This document shows, one piece after another, positions 6,421 to 11,467 of a stretch of DNA of 11,467 bases (positions within the stretch are counted from its first letter, which is position 1; every line of letters begins with the position of its first letter). Below the pieces are notes generated by a model. The model did no database searches. It was not told the DNA's origin and saw only the letters and a list, made by a program, of their open reading frames with translations. The stretch comes from an uncultured Erysipelotrichaceae bacterium (lineage in GTDB: Bacteria > Bacillota_I > Bacilli_A > Erysipelotrichales > Coprobacillaceae), in assembly GCA_937917505.1 (NCBI GenBank), contig CALDMQ010000117.1, positions 1-11,467 on the forward strand, given 5' to 3'. The position numbers and the translations under genes were made by a program.

Positions 6421-6429
6421 GATTTCTTT
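6402..6429 (-). terminator. Terminator of the SOD-lipoprotein operon
   Basis: On the minus strand AAAGAAATC (6421-6429) pairs perfectly with GATTTCTTT (6404-6412) across an 8-base loop, ending in a short T run (6402-6406). The stem includes two bases of the lipoprotein stop codon (6428-6430). Confidence 0.65.
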
Positions 6430-6862
6430 ATAAACCTCTAAAAATATTTAAAATATCTTCACCTAGACCTTCTACTACAATAACCATATGATCTTTTACT
6501 TCAACCTTACGAGGTTTTCCATCAATAGTAACAGTCTTTTCTTTTTTAATACGTTCTAATTCCTTACCTTCTTCAAAACGATAGACATCAATATTACCAT
6601 TATCTGTCACATAACGATAGCCCTCTGCTCCACCGATTGAAGTTGCATCAAGAGCTGATTTGGTAGAATAGTTCACTTGTCCACCTTTCAATCCAGTTTC
6701 AAAATTATCCAACCAAGTTGTATCATTTGTACGATTATCCTCAGTTTTATTTGTTACATTTTCATTAGGTGTTGTATTATCACGATTATCTGTCGTTGTT
6801 TTATCATTACCACACCCTACTAACATACCTAAACACATTAAACTCATTATTAATTTTTTCAT
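6428..6862 (-). CDS. Predicted lipoprotein, unknown function (144 residues)
   Basis: I do not recognise the family. MKKLIMSLMCLGMLVGCGN is a short type II signal peptide with lipobox LVGC; C17 should be lipidated and the protein anchored on the outer face of the membrane. Residues 18-50 are a flexible linker rich in Thr, Asn and Asp. A compact C-terminal domain of about 90 residues follows, containing ATSIGGAEGYRYV and ending in VVEGLGEDILNIFRGL. The ATG at 6862 is preceded by GGAGG; a start further upstream would add an N-terminus that spoils the signal peptide. It lies 52 bases after the SOD stop with no terminator between, so the two are probably co-transcribed, which hints at a shared stress role but proves nothing. 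Confidence 0.85.
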   Translation of the reverse strand: MKKLIMSLMCLGMLVGCGNDKTTTDNRDNTTPNENVTNKTEDNRTNDTTWLDNFETGLKGGQVNYSTKSALDATSIGGAEGYRYVTDNGNIDVYRFEEGKELERIKKEKTVTIDGKPRKVEVKDHMVIVVEGLGEDILNIFRGL

Positions 6863-6914
6863 TTTTATATCCTCCATACTTTTATGATGTACGAAAGTTA
6901 TAAAAATATACACT

Positions 6915-7409
6915 TTATTGAAACTTTTTTATAACTCCACAAGCAATCTTTTCACCCGAATTTCCCGATGGTTGTGTATGGAAATCATCAGTGTTCTCAT
7001 GAATAACCATTGTTCTACCTATAATATCATGACTATTGAATTTATCAATATACACCATACTCCAAGCTTTTCCCTGAGTCGCAAATAATGGTGGTAAGTC
7101 ACCTAAATGAAAAGGATGTTCACATCCTTGTGGATTGAAATGACCTTTGGTTTTCTCATAAGCTACCTTTGTATCATTTAAACACGTTTCTCCCTCATGA
7201 ATATGAAATCCAAAAAATCCTCCTTTACAATCCTGAGACTTAGGCAATCCATTGATCTCATAAAGCATAATCACACCACTTAAATAATCGTAAAAACAAA
7301 CAGTTCCATAAATATTGTCTGGACTATCAATAATCGAAAAAGCATTTGGTTTTTCATTAACCACCTTCATTAAAATATCAGTTGTTCTTCTTGTAGGTTT
7401 TATTTCCAT
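6915..7409 (-). CDS. sodC: Cu/Zn superoxide dismutase family protein without a signal peptide
   Basis: Cu/Zn SODs convert superoxide to oxygen and hydrogen peroxide. In this 164-residue form GFHIHE gives copper ligands H69 and H71, GHFNP the bridging H90, EHPFHLGDLP the zinc ligands H98, H101 and D104, and VIHENTDDF the copper ligand H137. C76 and C157 can form the conserved disulfide. The loop between the second and third zinc ligands is shorter than in eukaryotic SODs. The active-site Arg (human R143, in GNAGSRLACG) is Lys here (GNSGEKIACG). No signal peptide or lipobox is seen, so it should be cytoplasmic, unlike most bacterial SodC. Starts at 7415 or a TTG at 7421 are possible; 7409 has GGTGAT four bases upstream. 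Activity is inferred from the ligands. Confidence 0.9.
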   Translation of the reverse strand: MEIKPTRRTTDILMKVVNEKPNAFSIIDSPDNIYGTVCFYDYLSGVIMLYEINGLPKSQDCKGGFFGFHIHEGETCLNDTKVAYEKTKGHFNPQGCEHPFHLGDLPPLFATQGKAWSMVYIDKFNSHDIIGRTMVIHENTDDFHTQPSGNSGEKIACGVIKKFQ

Positions 7410-7424
7410 TTTCATCACCAATTT

Positions 7425-7442
7425 ATTATATTCACAATATAA
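7425..7442 (-). promoter_or_regulatory. Candidate -10 elements for the SOD-lipoprotein operon
   Basis: On the minus strand there is a perfect TATAAT (7425-7430) only 15 bases before the ATG at 7409, and a weaker TATATT (7437-7442) further up; neither has a good -35 box. Use of the first would give an mRNA leader of only about nine bases. The element abuts the -35 box of the divergent yjjG promoter, so the two promoters must compete. Confidence 0.4.
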
Positions 7443-7458
7443 AAAAATATGTTATAGT
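7431..7458 (+). promoter_or_regulatory. Promoter of the yjjG-M42 operon
   Basis: TTCACA (7431-7436), a 16-base spacer and TATAGT (7453-7458), each five of six to consensus, lie directly before the AAGGAGG ribosome site and the ATG at 7476. Confidence 0.55.
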
Positions 7459-7475
7459 ATTAGAAGGAGGTCATC

Positions 7476-8159
7476 ATGAAACATTATACAACTTTATTAT
7501 TTGACGCTGATGGAACATTATTAGACTTTCATAAAACAGAATTATATGCTTTAAAAAATACTTTTGAAAATCATCATATACCTTTTACAGATGAACTCTA
7601 TCAAACATATACTAAAATCAATCATCAATTATGGAAAGATTTTGAAGATGGTATTATCGACAAAAACACACTTGTTTATACACGTTTTGTTAAACTTTTT
7701 GAATTATTCAATATTCAAGATGATGGTGTTGCTTTTGAAGATGAATATCAAGCAAGACTTGGAGAAGGGGGCTTTTTATTAGACAATGTTCATGAAACTT
7801 TATCTGTTCTTCAAAAATATTATCAATTATATATTGTGACAAATGGTGTGATTCAAACACAATATAGTCGATTAAAAAGTACAGATATTCAGAAATATTT
7901 TTTAGATGTCTTTGTTTCTGAAGAAGTTGGTTATCAAAAACCTCAAAAAGAATATTTTGATTATTGTTTTCAAAGAATTAAGAATTTTGATTTAGATAAA
8001 ACATTAATTATCGGAGATTCTTTATCAAGTGATATCAAAGGTGGCATTCTTGCTGGTATTGATACATGTTGGATTAATCCTACACATCAAGAAAAACCCC
8101 ATGATATGAATATTACATTTGAAATTGAAAGTGTTAAAGATTTATTAGATATTTTATAA
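7476..8159 (+). CDS. yjjG: YjjG-family HAD pyrimidine 5'-nucleotidase
   Basis: YjjG enzymes dephosphorylate nucleoside monophosphates, including non-canonical pyrimidine nucleotides, and help keep the pool clean. HAD motifs are complete: LFDADGTLLDF (D10, D12), VTNGVIQTQYSRL (T122), SEEVGYQKP (K155), and GDSLSSDIKGG (D181, D186). The tail GGILAGIDTCWINP is characteristic of YjjG rather than of other HAD subfamily IA phosphatases. The 227-residue length is normal. AAGGAGG lies six bases before the ATG. The M42 peptidase gene follows after 14 bases with its own ribosome site, so the two form an operon. The family call rests on motif similarity from memory; a general HAD-IA phosphatase is the alternative. 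Confidence 0.88.
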   Translation: MKHYTTLLFDADGTLLDFHKTELYALKNTFENHHIPFTDELYQTYTKINHQLWKDFEDGIIDKNTLVYTRFVKLFELFNIQDDGVAFEDEYQARLGEGGFLLDNVHETLSVLQKYYQLYIVTNGVIQTQYSRLKSTDIQKYFLDVFVSEEVGYQKPQKEYFDYCFQRIKNFDLDKTLIIGDSLSSDIKGGILAGIDTCWINPTHQEKPHDMNITFEIESVKDLLDIL

Positions 8160-8173
8160 AAAGGAGTAAAACT

Positions 8174-9181
8174 ATGAACAATTATATTTTAAACATATTA
8201 AAAGATATTATGGCTATTGATAGTCCTTCTGGTTATACAAAAGAAGTCATTGACTATTGTGAAAAAGAAGCTCTTGCGTTAGGATACAAGACTTCTAAAA
8301 CAAAAAAAGGAAATTTAATTATTGATGTAGAAGGGCAAGATGATTATACAATTGGATTCTGTGCACATGTAGATACATTAGGACTTATGGTAAGAAGTAT
8401 ACAAAGCAATGGTACACTTGCATTCACTGCAGTTGGTGGTCCAATCATTCCGACTTTAGATGGAGAATACTGTCGTGTTATCACAAGAAATCAAAAAGTA
8501 TATACAGGAACTATCCTTTCAAACTATCCTGCTGCTCATGTTTTTAAAGAATCTAAAAATGCCAAAAGAGAATGTGAAACTATGCATATTCGTCTCGATG
8601 AAAAAGTGAAAACAAAAGAAGATGTTATTGCATTAGATATTCAAAATGGTGATTATATTGCGATTGATACCAAAACAACAATCACCGATTCAGGTTTTAT
8701 TAAATCACGTTTCTTAGATGATAAGATGAGTGTTGCAATTTTATTTGGTATGTTAAAGTCTTTAAGTAAACCAAAGCATAACATCAAAATCATTATTTCA
8801 ACTTTTGAAGAAGTTGGGCATGGTTGTAGCTATATACCTGAAGATATTGATGAATTAATTGCAGTAGATATGGGATGTATTGGAGAAGATTTATCATGCA
8901 CTGAATATGATGTTAGTATTTGTGCAAAAGATAGCAGTGGTCCTTATGACTATGAAACAACTTCAAAATTAATTGAACTTGCAAAAGCAAATCAATTACA
9001 ATACGCTGTTGATATTTATCCATTCTATGGCAGTGATGTTTCTGCAGCGCTTCGAGGTGGTAATAATATCAAAGGTGCTTTGATTGGTCCTGGTGTGCAT
9101 GCAAGCCATGGCATGGAAAGAACACATATTGAAGCTGTAGAAAATACTTTAAATTTATTATTAGCTTATATTCAAGATTAG
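8174..9181 (+). CDS. M42 family metallo-aminopeptidase
   Basis: M42 enzymes (FrvX/PepA/TET type) are cytoplasmic dinuclear-metal aminopeptidases or deblocking aminopeptidases that trim peptides, usually as dodecamers. The 335-residue protein shows the family metal and catalytic motifs in order: CAHVDTLG (H65, D67), SRFLDDK (D182 bridging ligand), FEEVGHG (E212 general base, E213), AVDMG (D232) and the C-terminal HASHGMERTH (H312 likely). The PA dimerisation-type insert lies between about residues 70 and 165. GGAG is eight bases before the ATG and the gene is second in the yjjG operon. The terminator starts in its stop codon. Substrate preference is not visible from sequence. Confidence 0.93.
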   Translation: MNNYILNILKDIMAIDSPSGYTKEVIDYCEKEALALGYKTSKTKKGNLIIDVEGQDDYTIGFCAHVDTLGLMVRSIQSNGTLAFTAVGGPIIPTLDGEYCRVITRNQKVYTGTILSNYPAAHVFKESKNAKRECETMHIRLDEKVKTKEDVIALDIQNGDYIAIDTKTTITDSGFIKSRFLDDKMSVAILFGMLKSLSKPKHNIKIIISTFEEVGHGCSYIPEDIDELIAVDMGCIGEDLSCTEYDVSICAKDSSGPYDYETTSKLIELAKANQLQYAVDIYPFYGSDVSAALRGGNNIKGALIGPGVHASHGMERTHIEAVENTLNLLLAYIQD

Positions 9182-9201
9182 AGGGATATCCCTCTTTTTT
9201 T
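9180..9201 (+). terminator. Terminator of the yjjG-M42 operon, starting in the stop codon
   Basis: AGAGGGATATCCCTCT (9180-9195) is a perfect self-complementary stem with a minimal loop, followed by T residues to 9201. The first two bases belong to the TAG stop codon of the M42 gene. Confidence 0.9.
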
Positions 9202-9220
9202 ATGATTCGATTGATATTAT

Positions 9221-9249
9221 TTGATGTCTTATTTTGAAGTTGATACAAT
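9221..9249 (+). promoter_or_regulatory. Promoter of the amidohydrolase remnant
   Basis: TTGATG (9221-9226), a 17-base spacer and TACAAT (9244-9249), followed by GAAGGTG before the ATG at 9274. The control region of the broken gene appears intact. Confidence 0.45.
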
Positions 9250-9273
9250 AAAAGAAAAAAGAAGGTGTTTATT

Positions 9274-9620
9274 ATGTATCAAAAAATCAAAGAACTTTCA
9301 TCTAAATATTATCCTGAAACTGTCGCTATGCGTAGAGATTTACATAAATACGCTGAACGTGGCTGGATAGAAACACGTACTGCTTGTATTATTGCGACTG
9401 AATTAGAAAAATTAGGATATGATGTTTTATGTGGTGAAGATATTATGGATAAAGACTCACGCATGGGACTTCCTAATGAAACAATTCTTCATTTTAATTA
9501 TCGTCGTTCTATGAAAGAAGGTGCAAATCCAAAATACCTAGTGTTTTAAAAAATGGAGAAGGTCCTATCTTGGCATTACGTTTTGATATAGATGCCTTGA
9601 GTGTTATAGAAAGTAACGAT
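9274..9620 (+). pseudogene. M20-type amidohydrolase, N-terminal fragment, frameshifted and truncated
   Basis: The first reading frame (9274-9549) opens MYQKIKELSSKYYPETVAMR, then RRDLHKYAERGW, ETRTACIIATELEKLGYDV and DSRMGLPNETILHF. This is the start of AbgA-like (p-aminobenzoyl-glutamate hydrolase) M20 amidohydrolases. It stops after EGANPKYLVF. In another frame the family sequence resumes at about 9552 as NGEGPILALRFDIDALSVIE, so an internal stretch of perhaps ten codons (normally the ...GGxTGVVA... segment) is lost together with the frame. Homology ends near 9610-9620, before the HACGHDGH metal site; the family is about 400 residues or more. The promoter and ribosome site remain. It cannot make an active enzyme. 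Confidence 0.85.
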
Positions 9621-9899
9621 CATTCAACGATAAACCTTGACATATATCTATAATTCCTTTTGTGTCCTTTTCATTTAGTCAAGTCTCGATAGAAAATTAG
9701 ATACATAAGCTCTATTTCTAGGTATTGTTCTATTTTGTAACCATTTCTTTAACGATTCATTTTTCATTTCTAAATCTAACGGCAATAAACTTTCATATTC
9801 TTTATTCAATTTTTGAATATGAACTTCCAATCCTTGGTTTGTATTTTCCATAGAAAAATACAATACATCGATATCAAAATGTTTTAAAATATAATTCAT
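9607..9899 (-). pseudogene. HipA-like protein, N-terminal fragment, frameshifted and truncated
   Basis: From the ATG at 9899 (AAAGGTG eight bases upstream) 74 codons read MNYILKHFDIDVLYFSMENT, then LLPLDLEMKNESLKKWL and NRTIPRNRAYVSNFLSRLD before a stop at 9675-9677. The pattern LP-x(n)-WL-x-x-R-x-IP-x-x-R is, from memory, the N-terminal region of Firmicute HipA-like proteins. In a second frame from 9675 the sequence continues NEKDTKGIIDICQGLSLNDR, which matches the next block of the same proteins (NDTKGIID...LSLND). So a one-base-type frameshift lies near 9677, and the homology then ends at 9607-9612, where the amidohydrolase fragment begins on the other strand. The kinase domain is absent. 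Confidence 0.65.
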
Positions 9900-9919
9900 G
9901 AAAAACACACCTTTTCTAT

Positions 9920-9950
9920 AAAAAAAACGAATACCCAATGTGTATTCGTT
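9920..9950 (-). terminator. Terminator just upstream of the HipA-like fragment
   Basis: On the minus strand ACGAATAC (9942-9949) pairs perfectly with GTATTCGT (9927-9934), extended by one A-T pair, across a 7-base loop, followed by eight T residues (9920-9927). It would end transcripts from 9968 and above, and leaves the HipA-like fragment without an obvious promoter. Confidence 0.8.
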
Positions 9951-9967
9951 CAATTGGTTTATTGAAT

Positions 9968-10081
9968 TTAACACTCAGTTTGGATGTCACTAGAATACAA
10001 TGATACTGTGAAAACATTAAATTGCTCACATCTATACCATTGACATACTTGATTAATTACGTAATAACTTGGATTATTTAA
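9968..10081 (-). pseudogene. Unrecognised C-terminal coding remnant
   Basis: On the minus strand 10081 to 9968 is open for 37 codons and ends in TAA (9968-9970) just before the terminator. It reads NPSYYVINQVCQWYRCEQFN and then VFTVSLYSSDIQTEC, a composition (Trp, Tyr, Cys, alternating hydrophobics) more protein-like than random AT-rich DNA. There is no start codon with a ribosome site. Just upstream in another frame KYGVCDN can be read before a stop. I read it as the tail of a broken gene whose 5' part is gone; the family is unknown. Confidence 0.35.
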
Positions 10082-10102
10082 TTATCACATACACCATATT
10101 TA

Positions 10103-10495
10103 CTATCCTTTTGAATAATGAACATGTTGCAATTTCCATTCATTATCTACTTTAATCATTAGTTGTGTTTCAACACCTTGGATGCCATATCTTTCTCCTG
10201 TTTCTCTTTTAATACAGTCGGTATGGTATTCTAAAATGACAGTTGCCAACGTATCACTAATAATACAAATATCAATTTTATCCATGATCAAATCGATTGT
10301 TGTATAGGCTTTTTGAATACAGCCAATTAAAAAGTCTTCACAAATAGCATCTATACCATAAAATTTTTTAACAACAGAAATCATTATATTATTTTCATCG
10401 CATGTCCATAAACTCCTAAAGTTTTGAACATTTTGGGTATGAATTGCTTCTTGATATTGTTTAATTAATTCATTGATTTTTTGTTTTTCATCCAT
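10103..10495 (-). CDS. NTF2/SnoaL-like small protein
   Basis: The 130-residue protein has the outline of the NTF2-like (SnoaL/DUF4440) cone fold. It has an N-terminal helix EKQKINELIKQYQEAIHTQN, a FRSLWTCDENNIMIS segment corresponding to the usual W...D..., a helix FYGIDAICEDFL, and closing strands ATVILEYHTDC and QLMIKVDNEWKLQHVHYSKG. Members serve as small-molecule-binding enzymes or accessory proteins; no specific role is readable. The ATG at 10495 is preceded by AAAGGAAA. It lies 93 bases downstream of the HxlR gene on the same strand. An AGTACTT motif (10566-10572) between them resembles those in front of the cupin gene, so it may belong to the same regulon. Confidence 0.8.
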   Translation of the reverse strand: MDEKQKINELIKQYQEAIHTQNVQNFRSLWTCDENNIMISVVKKFYGIDAICEDFLIGCIQKAYTTIDLIMDKIDICIISDTLATVILEYHTDCIKRETGERYGIQGVETQLMIKVDNEWKLQHVHYSKG

Positions 10496-10588
10496 ATTTA
10501 AATTTTCCTTTCCAATTTTTCGTATTATTCCTTTCCTATAATATCATAATATTAAAAAAATAAATAGTACTTACCTTTTTGTAACTGT

Positions 10589-10912
10589 CTATAATCTAGC
10601 TTTATAATAATAGCCAAATTCCTCCATTGATTTTAATACATTCATTAATTCTTTACCAAGATCACTCATTCCATATTCCACCTTTGGTGGATTAGTATGA
10701 TAATCCTTACGATAAATAATACCATCATTAGCTAATTCTCTTAAACTTGTTGTTAATACTTTTTGAGATATACCCTCTAATGATTTTTGAAGTTCATTAA
10801 AGCGATAAGGTCGACTTGATAAGTTTCTAATAATAAGCAGTTTCCATTTACTTCCAATCAGTGAAACAGTTGTTGCGATTGGACACTCTGGTAATTCTTC
10901 TTTTCTTTTCAT
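10589..10912 (-). CDS. HxlR family winged-helix transcriptional regulator
   Basis: HxlR proteins are dimeric DNA-binding regulators of about 100-120 residues, often sensing aldehydes, quinones or oxidants. The 107-residue protein shows the family signature: ECPIATTVSLIGSKWKLLII, then RFNELQKSLEGISQKVLT and LRELANDGIIYRKDY, with PPKVEYGMSDLG as the wing. C10, just before the first helix, sits where many HxlR members keep a sensing cysteine. The start at 10912 has GAGGGTG nearby. An upstream in-frame ATG at 10939 overlaps the TATAAT box and is unlikely. It is divergent from the cupin gene, so that gene is the natural target, probably together with itself. Confidence 0.93.
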   Translation of the reverse strand: MKRKEELPECPIATTVSLIGSKWKLLIIRNLSSRPYRFNELQKSLEGISQKVLTTSLRELANDGIIYRKDYHTNPPKVEYGMSDLGKELMNVLKSMEEFGYYYKARL

Positions 10913-10937
10913 TTTCTTCACCCTCTCGTATAAACTC

Positions 10938-10946
10938 ATTATAGCA
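10938..10946 (-). promoter_or_regulatory. Extended -10 promoter of the HxlR gene
   Basis: On the minus strand TGCTATAAT (10938-10946) is an extended -10 element with no good -35 box. Transcription would begin near 10931 and give a leader of about 18 bases holding the GAGGGTG ribosome site. Confidence 0.55.
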
Positions 10947-10963
10947 CACTATAAAGTTTTATA

Positions 10964-11005
10964 CACTTACATAAAAGTGCGTACTACAAAATGATAGCGT
11001 ACTTA
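10964..11005. promoter_or_regulatory. Repeated operator-like motifs between the HxlR and cupin genes
   Basis: The region holds an inverted repeat CACTT-N6-AAGTG (10964-10979), a direct repeat GCGTACT (10979-10985 and 10997-11003, 18 bases apart), and a near-inverted pair AAGTGCG / CGTACTT (10975-10981 and 10998-11004). They cover the -35 and spacer of the cupin promoter. The arrangement fits binding of a dimeric HxlR protein; the link is inferred from position. Confidence 0.5.
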
Positions 11006-11007
11006 TA

Positions 11008-11013
11008 TATAAT
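11008..11013 (+). promoter_or_regulatory. -10 box of the cupin gene
   Basis: TATAAT (11008-11013) has only a weak -35 (TACAAA, 10985-10990) at 17 bases. The operator-like repeats overlap this region, so expression may depend on a regulator. Confidence 0.5.
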
Positions 11014-11058
11014 GATGACGTAGAAAGCTATTCTACTAAAACAAGGGAGGATTTAAAA

Positions 11059-11415
11059 ATGTCTAAATGTAAAAAAGTAAATTATTCAAATGAAGCAAGA
11101 ATGGAATTACATGATGTACTATCTTTAACTGGTGCAGAAATTAGTATCAATACTCTACCTGCTGGTGGATGTGTTCCCTTTGTTCATTGTCATAAAAACA
11201 ATGAAGAAATATATGGTATCATATCTGGAAGTGGTAAAGTCATCATTAATGATGACGAAGTTCAATTAGTTGCAGGTGATTGGCTAAAGATTACACCTAC
11301 ACAAAAACGTCAATTCTTTGCAAGTATCAATGAATCAATTACTTTTGTTTGTGTACAAGTTAAGGAAAACTCTTTAGAAACATTTACAATGAGTGACGCT
11401 GAAGTCATTCAATAA
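11059..11415 (+). CDS. Small single-domain cupin protein
   Basis: The 118-residue protein is one cupin barrel. Motif 1 is GGCVPFVHCHKNNEEIYGIISG, with metal ligands H43 and H45 and E49/E50. Motif 2 (GDWLKITPTQKRQF, about 73-86) lacks the usual histidine, so the fourth ligand is missing or replaced. Small cupins act as enzymes, metal sequestrants or ligand sensors, and the reaction cannot be told. GGGAGG lies ten bases before the ATG. It is divergent from an HxlR regulator, a common pairing for stress-inducible cytoplasmic genes. A terminator follows three bases after the stop codon. Confidence 0.9.
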   Translation: MSKCKKVNYSNEARMELHDVLSLTGAEISINTLPAGGCVPFVHCHKNNEEIYGIISGSGKVIINDDEVQLVAGDWLKITPTQKRQFFASINESITFVCVQVKENSLETFTMSDAEVIQ

Positions 11416-11417
11416 TA

Positions 11418-11446
11418 AAAACCACGTCTAGAAGGCGTGGTTTTCT
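11418..11446 (+). terminator. Terminator of the cupin gene, possibly bidirectional
   Basis: AAAACCACG (11418-11426) pairs with CGTGGTTTT (11436-11444) across a 9-base loop. The T run is short on the plus strand, and the minus strand also ends in TTTTT, so it could work in both directions. The last 20 bases of the window show nothing I can identify. Confidence 0.7.
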
Positions 11447-11467
11447 CTGCGGCTATAAGCCTAGACT

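Noticed and set aside
7564..7782. Plus-strand reading frame of 72 codons within the yjjG gene
   Set aside because: It is an out-of-frame shadow of a gene with complete HAD motifs.
9621..9653. Continuation of the amidohydrolase frame (STINLDIYL)
   Set aside because: The same bases read on the minus strand as the conserved TKGIIDICQGLSLND block of the HipA-like gene, so the plus-strand reading is accidental.
11449..11467. Short inverted repeat GGCTATAAGCC at the window end, perhaps an insertion-sequence or RNA-gene edge
   Set aside because: Only four base pairs and no further sequence to judge it by.

Overview
The window is AT-rich chromosomal DNA from a low-GC Firmicute. Gene content (a Cof-type HAD phosphatase coupled to a DUF4250 protein, a NorM-type MATE pump, an ECF S component, RNase M5, a signal-less Cu/Zn superoxide dismutase, HxlR and HipA-like genes), strong AGGAGG-type ribosome sites and U-tailed terminators suggest a gut Erysipelotrichia/Coprobacillaceae-type organism. 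That placement is inference from style and gene content. No rRNA, tRNA, CRISPR array or intact insertion sequence was seen.

Layout. 1-2137 (minus): the first 643 codons of carB, cut by the window edge, with its own promoter and a leader that has all the parts of a transcription attenuator: a 28-codon leader ORF, a very U-rich tract, and a terminator hairpin starting at the leader stop codon. carA is not directly upstream. 2138-2472 holds no intact gene. 2473-3541 (minus): Cof-type HAD phosphatase overlapping a small DUF4250 gene, closed by a terminator. 3587-5022 (plus): MATE exporter with promoter and terminator. 5024-5709 (plus): ECF S component (niacin-type is my best guess) with a near-consensus promoter and a TGTCATGACA palindrome just after the predicted transcription start. 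5840-7430 (minus): Cu/Zn SOD, then a lipoprotein, then rnmV, with terminators after the last two. 7431-9201 (plus): YjjG-like nucleotidase and M42 aminopeptidase in one operon. 9221-10081: a gene graveyard where an M20 amidohydrolase fragment (plus) and a HipA-like fragment (minus) meet tail to tail, plus another decayed coding stretch. 10103-11446: NTF2/SnoaL-like protein and HxlR regulator (minus), divergent from a small cupin (plus), with repeated GTACTT-type motifs between them.

How the genes relate. The intact genes are mostly one- and two-gene units, each with its own promoter and terminator. In four places the terminator stem begins in or contains the stop codon. The clearest unusual system is the carB leader: its architecture matches UTP-sensing attenuation known from enterobacterial pyrBI/pyrE, rather than the PyrR control usual in Firmicutes, and a leader segment can also pair with the carB ribosome site. 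The HxlR-cupin-NTF2 block looks like a small locally regulated stress module, and the 9274-9899 junction records a deletion that removed the 3' halves of two genes.
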